A stretch of DNA of 64,000 nt. It comes from Ciona savignyi. Taxonomy: Eukaryota; Chordata; Ascidiacea; Phlebobranchia; Cionidae. The notes beneath the pieces are model-generated. The model saw nothing but the letters and a program-made list of their open reading frames with translations, was not told the DNA's origin and did not search any database. The stretch is taken from contig CH002721.1 of assembly GCA_000149265.1 (NCBI GenBank), positions 575,974 to 639,973 on the forward strand, written 5' to 3'. Numbering within the stretch: the first letter of the stretch is position 1; every line of letters begins with the position of its first letter. This document shows, piece after piece, positions 44,531 through 54,100 of the stretch. The translations under genes were made by a program, and so were the position numbers.

Positions 44531-47500
44531 CTGTAAAGCATTTGAACATGATGAAACGCTTAATGTTTTAAAGGGGAATGAGCTTACACAATTTCTTAAA
44601 AAATAGGTCAGCGGGTCTTAAAATAAACTAATTTTTAATTAACACAATTTGTTTAAGTAGCAACAGTACATATGATCATATGTTACGTAGATATATTCGC
44701 TCACTACTGTCAGAGCAACATAAAGTGCCATTTTAAAGCAAAATCCATTTTTTGCCCGTGTAGAATAGCATAATTGAGAAGTCTACATATCTGCACTGGT
44801 TGTATGACATATCTACTGTTGCAACCAAAAGTAATTATCTCTGATGGTGTGACAAGAGTGACATCTGTTTATTATGGGTTCTAGTAATATCTTGGTGGTC
44901 TAAACAGCTTTAAAATACTGAGTTTATTTTCACATTGTAGGTGGTATACAGCACTTTGCTATGTAAATCATTTTGTGGTCGGTGAAAATTTACCACAAAA
45001 ACCATTAATCTAGAGTTTATTACATTGTCAACAATGAAATAAAACTTTGTGTGCAAGAAGCTTTGGTTAATCCTTAACAATATTTAATTTATGGGCGATT
45101 CAGTTTGTCTAAGTTGTTTACCAAATACATACACATATTGGTCATCTATTTTGATGGCGCATCACTTATTACTAAACAAATCACATTATGACATCACAGT
45201 GTGAGAGTGAATCGTAAGTCTGACGTAAACATAATAACAAATCACCAAGATATTTCAAGTAAAGTGTAATTGAATAACAGTGAGTGGTATCGGTATTTGC
45301 GGTTTTAAAGGAATTTTATTTTGAATTAAATTATCAGTGGGAGCTCAATGGTCGTTCAAATCCACCAAAAAAGTATTAAATAAATAATGAACTATCATGA
45401 TTCATAAGTATATAATATATATAATGAACTATGATTCATAAGTATATAATATATATAATAAACTATCATGAATATGCAATATATATGGATAGGGTGGGAT
45501 ATTCATGTTTATCCCCGTGAATAGGAAAACCAAGGGGGTTAACACATGGGCAATCGCCAGATCACCTCGCGCCCATCATCGGGTTACCGGAGCTATTGCA
45601 GTGTGTTGTATATGATAGACACGTTCCTTCAATTCAGTAGAACCCATAAATCCGCTGGGTTCAGGCAATGTCCGTTGGGACTAATCTATCGGATGTCAAA
45701 CTATCTATATGAATGAACGGAAACTCCCATTGATAGTAATGCTTTTATATGAAGACATTTCATAGCGATCCACTCACCAATGGTTCAAGTTCCTTCTTAT
45801 CAACAAGTCCAAAACACTTGACAAAGTAGAAGAAGTGTTTATAGCAAGCATTGATATGAGCCTCAGCACCCATTCCCTGAAAGCAATACGTGGTTCAATG
45901 TTAAGCCATACAAAAACACAGATCTGATAATATTAAAACAATGTTACACAATAAATGGAAAAAGGGCCACCCCTTTTCCTAAAGCCAACTTTCCCCATGT
46001 ATGGGTCGATTTACCGCACACCTTTTCTTTTAAAAGCCTTACATACATAAAATTTTGATTAAAACACCTTTTTTCTATTTTTTAAAACTTTTTATATGTA
46101 GGTTTGGCAGCCACAACTGGCTATACTCACACTAAATAAAGGATTGAATTATAAACCTGTTTTATTGACTTTCGGGTTTGCTGTCTTTTTTGGATTTTTT
46201 AGTTCTTGGTGCTTGTTTTGATCGTGGAAACAAAAGATAAACTCAAGAAAAATATTCAACAATTCAACTATTGATTTTTTAGAAATTATTAAATAAGTAC
46301 TTGTTTTTGAATGACATTTAATAAAACCTATTTGGTTGGTTGCAGAGAAAGAATTCTCATGGAAATTCTATTCTTTTGGCCACAAAACAAACAAAAAATT
46401 ATGAAATAACTTACATGAACTCTATCAAAATGATGAATGTAGACATGGACAAAGACCCTGTGTAAACGGGTGAGTATCTTTTTGCAGGTTCCTTTAAAAG
46501 ATTTTGGAAACGGGGTACCTGTAAAGGTACATAGTAATCAGTTACCTACAGAATCAACATTAAATGCTTCAATGCAGTAAATCTATGTAAAACTGGCGCA
46601 TAGTAATTGTGTCAACTGCTAATGACCGCAATAACTTCTAGTTCCCAGCCATATATAGCGTGCATCAAGCAGGTCAGAATCACTGCGATCCAACTATCAA
46701 TCTATATTACTCATAGCATATTTGTTCACCAGTGTGGTACACTAATAATACAAGTTTAAAATGCTAAGTGGATCTAAAAGTTATTTCTAAAATATATTGT
46801 ATATATGTACCTGTTTTAAAAATGATTTTAAAAGAAAAGTCTTATTTTCGTTGTAATTTAGACTGAAGAATCAGACAGTATAAAATGTTTTCAATAAAAA
46901 CAGAGACAATCACACAATATATCATGTTTTTAAACACATAAAGACACATAGTATTAAATCCTGCACCACGTTCAAAGAAACTCACCAACTTTTGTGGGAA
47001 ACATTGATTCATCATTGATCAGTTGTTCAATCCACTGCATAAGCTCAGCAACATACAGGGAAGCAGAGAGATTGGTGGGTTTCTTGTACCTGTCGTTATC
47101 CTGCCATCTGTACTCGTATTTTGGACCACCACACATTATAGGGCATGACTGGAAATAAAGTTATTCGAAATATGAATAAACTGAGAATAACTTTGATAAC
47201 AGTCAAAATTTAGGTTTATTAAAAAGTGGCAAAAAAAGGTACTTCTGGTACATATTTAAAAAAAATATACTGGTAGTCCAGTAAGCTTTTTGTAAATTTA
47301 GTTTATAGATTCAGACGTCAAATATGGAGTGGGCATATCACTGCCATATAAAAGGTGGCAGTAATTGATGTAGAAATACACAAAATAAATTATAATTACA
47401 AGTTGCCACCCCAGNNNNNNNNNNNNNNNNNNNNNNNNNNNNNNNNNNNNNNNNNNNNNNNNNNNNNNNNNNNNNNNNNNNNNNNNNNNNNNNNNNNNNN

Positions 47501-49304
47501 NNNNNNNNNNNNNNAAAGCTTAGAGGTATGGTCATCATTTCTGAATCAGTTAGTTGTTTATTTAAGAATGCAACGTTCCATTGCTGATCTGTAACCAATG
47601 ACTTATGTGTGGTACCTATGAGACAGCTAATGATCGGTTCAAATAGCAAAACTACTAGTTAAATATAATAATCTAACATGACAGTACAGTTAGCTTGCTG
47701 GTCAACATATACAGTAAGTAGCCTGCAGGGTATAAAACAGACAGCTTTTATAGGCAAAACACTTAATGGACATTAATCAAGCCAAGAGGCATCTAATAGA
47801 TTAAAAATATTAAATAGATTCTCTGAAAGCTACTGTTGTCTTTTATCTTAATAATTGAAATTATATTTGCATATTTTAGTCAAGGAAAGGAATAAAACCT
47901 GAAACTGAACATAAAGAAAACAATGCAATATCTAGGGGCATCCATTGCAGAATCAAAATTCAAAATCGATTCTAATTGGAAAAAAATTCGGAATTATTAT
48001 TTGATTCTAGCAATTCAATAGGAAGAGTTCATAGTTAAACAATGAGTTTTATAAATATAACTTTGTAGTAAAAGTAAAAAAATTGTCTACCAATTACAAA
48101 GACACTGAATTTAAAACAGAAAAGGGTCAAGAAAATACAAAAAAATCTAACAATGAATATATGTCGTTCAAAATATTAAAGCGCTTTAGAAAAATACCAG
48201 CCTAATTAATAAAAATGGAGTTTTCCTTACTTCATTGGTGCAAAAATCGGAGACAGTTCCATAAATCAAGTTGATTCGGTTGAAGAAATCGACAACGTGA
48301 ACCGCAATCCAATCATTCTCGTCCTCACCAGGTGGCAGCAGAACAATCGCTTTCAGATCCAACCCTGGGCACAACACAAATATTTATCTACTATAGGCCT
48401 ATATAATATCTATGTTTTTTAAAGAATAGGATATTTATGTTTTTTAGGGATAGGATAATCATGTTTTTAGGATAGGATATATTTACTTTTTTGAAATAGG
48501 GAATTTTTTTTAGTACGATATAGAATATTGATGCTGCATTCATGTAAATAGAGAAACGAGGAAGAGTTAACACATAAAGATGAACTATTAGCTGACTAAT
48601 AACCATGTCTACAGGAGTTATAAAGAGCGATTTTTACTGTGGCTAGTATGAGAATAATGGTTGACAAGAACTAACATCTTTACGAAAAGGAAACCAATAC
48701 TTCTTTTATATTTATTAAAAAAAGTATAACCACCACCAGATAGTTCTTGCATGTGTGCCATTGCCATACTTCTCATACCATTAATGTGGAATGTGAGAAA
48801 ATGAATGGCCCTACCTTCTCTTACCAGCCTTTTAAACCACAAGGCTAAAAGTTGATAGAATTGTGTCACCTATATCCACATTTATGTTTTATCTGTGTTT
48901 ATGTGAAAATGTGCTTGGGCAGCCGTCAGATATCCAATCGATTACTAGAGAGATTGTAAAGGTCTATTCAATTACAAATATATAGTAACACATACCGGTA
49001 TTGTGGGTCAAATAATGTACACAGACAAAAAGCCTAAATCAATCAAACATATATACTTGTTAAACGCACAGAAGAAAAATAATAAACAATAAAAAATTGT
49101 ACTGAGGTTAAACTTTAAGACGCCGAGAAACCTTTAACCTAATACACTGCATTATATCAGTAGAATCGAACCTGAACGCAAGCTGGCTTGAGCTTTCTTG
49201 TGCAGATCAAATTTGGTTGTTCCAGGGTCGAAATGCTTTTTTGGACGAAAAGTTTTTTCCTTGTTAAAGACAGATTTTAAGTTCAAATGGTGTCCCTTTG
49301 ACAT
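44498..49304 (-). CDS. MOB3: MOB3-type MOB kinase activator, complete, 6 exons
   Basis: Exons 49304-49172, 48364-48231, 47148-46986, 46518-46415, 45876-45778, 44530-44498 join in consistent phases to a protein of about 221 residues (vertebrate MOB3A/B/C are ~216-217). MOB proteins are small zinc-binding scaffolds that bind NDR/LATS and MST kinases of the Hippo pathway. The family core is clear: [75 protein letters not shown], ending [10 protein letters not shown]. Zinc ligands are present at C86, C91, H168 and H173. VHVVDFFNR and LPPGED favour MOB3 over MOB1. An assembly gap lies in intron 2. No frameshift or internal stop. Confidence 0.95.
45361..45480. repeat. ~38 bp AT-rich tandem repeat
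   Basis: Two and a half copies of a unit containing aatgaactatcatgattcat and aagtatataatatatat, in MOB3 intron 5 beside a SINE tail. Confidence 0.7.
45487..45680 (-). mobile_element. SINE family A, 3' part only
   Basis: On the plus strand: gggatattcatgtttatccc, cacctcgcgcccatcatcgg, acacgttccttcaattcag, ctgggttcaggcaatgtcc. The tRNA-like head is absent. It sits in MOB3 intron 5. Confidence 0.7.
45778..45876 (-). CDS. MOB3: MOB3 exon 5
   Basis: 33 codons, phase 0 at both ends: [20 protein letters not shown] to ELEPL. Acceptor TTGCTTTCAG, donor GTGAGT. A SINE tail (45487-45680) lies in the intron below it. Confidence 0.95.
46415..46518 (-). CDS. MOB3: MOB3 exon 4
   Basis: Two bases plus 34 codons. 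[27 protein letters not shown] carries zinc-ligand histidines H168 and H173. RLHRVF has His where most MOBs have Phe (RLFRVF). Acceptor CCTTTACAG, donor GTAAGT. Confidence 0.93.
46986..47148 (-). CDS. MOB3: MOB3 exon 3
   Basis: 54 codons plus one base; starts [17 protein letters not shown] (C91 is the second zinc ligand) and ends [10 protein letters not shown]. Acceptor CTTTATTTCCAG, donor GTGAGT. Confidence 0.95.
47415..47514. other. Assembly gap, 100 N
   Basis: Exactly 100 N, the conventional size for a gap of unknown length. It lies in MOB3 intron 2, and the exons on both sides are complete and in phase. Confidence 1.
48231..48364 (-). CDS. MOB3: MOB3 exon 2
   Basis: Completes glycine 45 and runs through [16 protein letters not shown] and [19 protein letters not shown] to FCTNE. 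C86 is the first zinc ligand. Acceptor TGTGCCCAG, donor GTAAGG, phase 0 out. Confidence 0.95.
49172..49304 (-). CDS. MOB3: MOB3 exon 1
   Basis: ATG at 49304, 44 codons plus one base, donor GTTCGA. Reads [20 protein letters not shown], close to the vertebrate MOB3 N terminus, then [11 protein letters not shown]. Phase 1 fits exon 2, restoring a glycine. Confidence 0.93.
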
Positions 49305-50631
49305 CTTGCTGATACTTTAAACAACTTAAATACCTTACACTCAGTAACACTCACACCTAGTTACAAATAAACATTTAGTTAATAAGGGGAACCGTATCAC
49401 TTTACTTGCTCATACGAGTAAAGCGAGAGTGTTGCTTTACTTTGCTTCTCTCGTATTTTGCCTTTTTTTAACACGTTGTTCTTTTTGTATTGTTTTCTAT
49501 TGTCACAAAGTGTTAGATTTATTTGATTAATGGCGTTTTTACTAACGGTACTGTTTGTTTGTAAACAGATACCATAGAAGATCTGCAGATACATAAAAGA
49601 TTACACGCTATGATAAAAATTTAACGACCTTCTGGCGAATATACAATACCATAGCAAATGGCGATCATGACTGAAAGAACCTTTGAATAACTGGAAAGTG
49701 TCAAACACGTGTTAATTACCACTATTTGTAAAAAAACAAATTCAATCGTGCGACATATATTTCTGCTCGCATTAGGTTTCGGCGATTTTGCAGTTTGTTG
49801 TGTTTTTGATACAGACAGAAATGGAATATTTAGTCTTATTTTTCTTACTCAATGCCACTTAGGCCTACTCTAATGAATCAGAAAAAAACAACACAATTAA
49901 AATTAAAATACCCAGTTTAACCCAGAAATCGCGCAAAAGAGAACATACATAAGCAATCATTTATACACTATTATTGCGTGCATGAAAGAACTGGACACAA
50001 ACCAAATTAAGCACTAGTGAATTAGTGATCAGTCGAATTTGCGCTCCATATCAAAATGAAGGAAATTTTGAGTTGAATTTTTTTAGATTGTATCTAATAT
50101 GCTTGGGATATGCACTGGCAAATTCGCAGTAATTATCGCTAAGGAAATTCTTGACCGACACAACGATACAAGCACGGCGGTCGTTTTGCAAATTTGGGAA
50201 GTAAAACCAAAATGTGTTCTCTTTCTATTCCAAGAAGAACCTACATAAAGTAATTGGTATCTTTACTGCTTATGTGAGATTGAATAAAATGTTAATCGAG
50301 TTGAAACTTTTACGGGTGTACTTATAGCAGTTATGCTGTGTTTATAATATATTTCGTCCACAGCACATAAATTACAGGGCAAGGACCTATAAGTTTATTC
50401 CCACCAAAAAATTACATGTACCATGTATAAAATATACTATTATGTGTGATTAGCATATATAAACAACAGAAACATTGATTGTACAATCAAAATGTTTACA
50501 AAAACAGTGGTGGTTATCAATAGGTTATAACTCTTGTGTTTTTATATTTTACACACGGTTATGTTATTTGCAACTAAAAACTGTGGTTCTCTGAGTTAAC
50601 AAACCAAACATGTTTTTTTCTCTTTTCGCCC

Positions 50632-50637
50632 TTTATT
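50632..50637 (-). promoter_or_regulatory. Candidate polyadenylation signal, SLC6 gene
   Basis: AATAAA on the minus strand about 490 bp after the SLC6 stop. It would place the 50735-50959 open frame inside the 3' UTR. Confidence 0.3.
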
Positions 50638-50734
50638 TTGAATAAGAAAAAAACAGCAACACACGACGATACACAAAAGCAAAAACACAGGGCTATGCGG
50701 TTTATATTGTTGTAAGGCAGCAAAAGTTCATATG

Positions 50735-50959
50735 TCACGCAATGCCTTGGGTATTCTTAACTCGGCAGCCATACAATTTTCTGTTTCGCTCCAAAACTTT
50801 ATAATAAGATAATTTTAGTTTTTGATTTAGATTTAAAAATATTACTACTTGCCAACCTGGCCCGAACCCAGTATTAATGGGTTGAACTAAAACCGGAAAA
50901 GTTTCCTCGGGTAACTTGATGGTGGCCATGAAAGAACCTGGCAAAAGTATCTCGATCAT
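50735..50959 (-). CDS. Unrecognised short ORF between MOB3 and SLC6
   Basis: From ATG at 50959, MIEILLPGSFMATIKLPEET.. is open for about 75 codons. The first half is protein-like (hydrophobic, acidic, Pro- and Gly-bearing) but matches no family I know. The second half is lysine/asparagine-rich and looks non-coding. It may be SLC6 3' UTR, an alternative terminal exon or a small gene. Confidence 0.2.
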   Translation of the reverse strand: MIEILLPGSFMATIKLPEETFPVLVQPINTGFGPGWQVVIFLNLNQKLKLSYYKVLERNRKLYGCRVKNTQGIA

Positions 50960-51120
50960 GGGGAAAACGGCGGAAAGGAAGCGTATAGACACAATTTTCC
51001 TATTGTACCGTTAAGATACAACTAATTCTAAATATAGCCTACGACCTATATGTATATGGGATCTTTGTATATCTAATATGTGCAACCAATATAAACAGCT
51101 TAGGCGAGTGTGACGTAAGT

Positions 51121-51195
51121 TCAACAATGACCAATATCACCAAGCGGGACTTCTTCATCGTCTTCCACTTTTGTAGTTTGTATTTTACGTCGTAG
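51121..51195 (-). CDS. SLC6: SLC6 exon 12: cytoplasmic C terminus
   Basis: 24 codons and TGA (51121-51123): [20 protein letters not shown] then IGHC. A short tail compared with GABA or glycine transporters, without an obvious PDZ ligand. Acceptor CTGTGCAG, phase 0. Confidence 0.85.
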   Translation of the reverse strand, partial: LRRKIQTTKVEDDEEVPLGDIGHC

Positions 51196-54100
51196 CTGCA
51201 CAGAGAATAAATGACAAACACTTGTTGTACAACCAAAATTATATGGTTTCTTCCGGCAAATATTAAAGTTTAAAAAGTATAGCAATCTATTACAAAATAT
51301 AAAACACACTGGAAATATTCGGGAACCAAAAGGCAATTAAGTAGTTAAAATATATATAGTTTCGAATCTACAACCCTTCGCCTAAAAAGTCGACGCACTA
51401 ATAACCCACCAATCTAATGGTTCGAAACAAAGGGTAAATGCAATCTACGTCCCTTTGCAATGTTCAAAATTGTAGCTATTTACTTGGCAATCATATGTTC
51501 AGTATTGAGTAAACGAAACAACATATTCATGTTTATCCGGTGAACTGGGAAACGCAGGATTGTATCACGAAGTCAATCGTGGGATTACCTTGCTCATCTT
51601 AGGGTAACCTAGTTATTGCAGTGTTTATAAACGGGACGTTTTAGTGCAACCCCAAATTGTTTTTACTGGACTCAGTTTAGAACCCAGGGGGGTCTCTACA
51701 ATTCTCACATCGACTTTACCTGTGAAAACGATTTCCCTGATGTGAGTTTGATATAGACAGCGTATCCTGGTATGAATATTACCGAGCTGAAACTTATAAG
51801 TTGAGCCACGACTTGCGCCCATGGCGGGTAGGTGTAGCTTCCTGTTTGTAAAGGTTTAAATCCAGCTAGGAAATAGATGACACCTGCCTGGGAAAATTAA
51901 ATAAGTTTGAGTCGTTTTATTTGAAATTAAGGCCGTCCAATATTTTTGACAACATCTCACCATGCATATCATAGGGGAAACAAATTTCCAGCATATTTTC
52001 AAAACGAATTGCCCTCTAAATTCACCAATCATGTTTTTTATATCTTTAAAATAATTGTCAAGTCCATATATCCAAGAGATTGCCACTAGTTCACAAATGC
52101 ATATTAAAAATAGGCCCCAACCAGTCGAACCGGATTGAATGGACATTTCGAAGACGTAAATTCCACCCTACAAGACAAAATTGTTTTTACAATTGTGCAA
52201 AAATCCATAGATTAATCTAGGTCACGGGAAACTTTACTTTGGTCTTTGCTTAGTATGTTAGAGGGCCGATCACCGCCCAAAACGTTACGGAATGAGTCGG
52301 GTAGTTGTGTTCAAGTCTTCAGGACCCAGTGCATTAAATATGTTTTGTTTTAATCAGTATAAAAGTCTTAATTACACACAATACACTAAAAAAATTCAAG
52401 CAATCTGACAATTGACGTGGTATAATTTAATTGTCCTCGTAAACACACTAGTGTTTTATTTTTATCATTTACGTTCACAAACAGTTTATCACATATAATG
52501 TACCTCCGACACCATTGCAAGACCAACGCAAAAGCTCATGAAGCACATTACTGCGTTAGTTATTTCCCGGTGCCAGTGTATAGACCGAAGTCGTTTCGAA
52601 CCGTCAATAAAATAGGTTACGAAGCATTCAAAATGTACAACCTGTAGACAATTGAATGTACGATATGTAATATGAAAGACAATTACGATGAAACTATAGG
52701 AAGACAAATACATTAAATTTGGTTGTCATCAAATGCATTGCAAGCTTAACCCCACAATTTGATTATCAATTCAATATGGGTTTTTACCAGAATAAATATG
52801 TTAACAGATACATTTTTTTTCTAACACCTTGATTGCTAAAGCAAGGTGTCCGACGTAAAGGATTAACATAAAGTCCAATTTAGGGTACCTGGCTACCTGT
52901 GAATCAAATCCCAGCATAAGCAAAGTGAGAAAGAAAAGGAACCCCCAAAGTTGAGGCATCGGCAGAAGAGATATGCTTTGGGGGTAAGCGATAAAAACAA
53001 GTCCAGGTCCAGATGATGCAACATTTTCCATCGTGACGTTCTAATAGAATATGATAGGATGCGATATTCATGTTTATCCCCGTGAAACCAAGGAGGTTAA
53101 CACACGGTCAATCGTCAGATCACCTCGCGCCCACCGTCGGGTTAACGGAGCTATTGCAGTGTGTTGTATATGATACACACGTTCCTTTAATTTAGTAGAA
53201 CCTATTAATTCGCTGGGTTCAGGCAATGTCCGTACTTTGCCCAAGAACACAACCGACTAGCTAGATACCAGTTTCGCCCTGCATCTTTCGATTTAAAGGC
53301 GACGCGCTTAACCGCCAGACTAACCGGCCGGACCGAATCAAAACAGTTAAGTCACAACACCAAGTTTTGGATGATTACCAGTTTTTTAGCCATGAATCCA
53401 AGTGATGAGAAGACCGCAAATCCACTTAGAAAACTCGTCATCGCATTTGTTATGCCAATAACTAAGACATCCCTGTTGAAAATTTCAATTTACTGTGCGA
53501 ACGTAAATCTCAATAATAATATTCCTACCGGTGAAAATTTTGGTTAAAGTTGTTAAAACTCCCAAGAAAGATCATATATCCGACTCCTATCCCGGTGGAA
53601 TAACCGACCTGTGTTGCAGCAGTCATCCATACCTAGATAACATATTTAGTAATGTTTCCCTTTTGAATCTGTACACATTTGGTATGATGATTATGTTTAT
53701 ACCCTGATATATGACAGTGGCAATAGCACATGTACATCGTGGCAACCGTTTTATCACAGCTTTGTTTAAATTATTTAATATTTTTTATTTAGTTTAATTC
53801 CTGGAGCATCCTTGAAGATCTTTCCGAGAGATACCGCATATTATTACGACAGACTATTAATCATAGTAATGTTTCCGACCTTTTTTTTAAAGTAAATAAC
53901 CGTTTACTTGATAATCGAATCCACCTGAATATTCGCAAGTTTTGTTAAGTCTGGGTAAAGATAAAACCACAATCCATCCCTGGCGCCATCTAGCGTACAA
54001 CCTCGGACTAGCACAACCACTATAAGAATTACTGGAAGCGTGGCTGTGACGTAGATTACCTGAAAATCTGTAATTTAGTCTCCAGTCCTGTTTCCACTTT

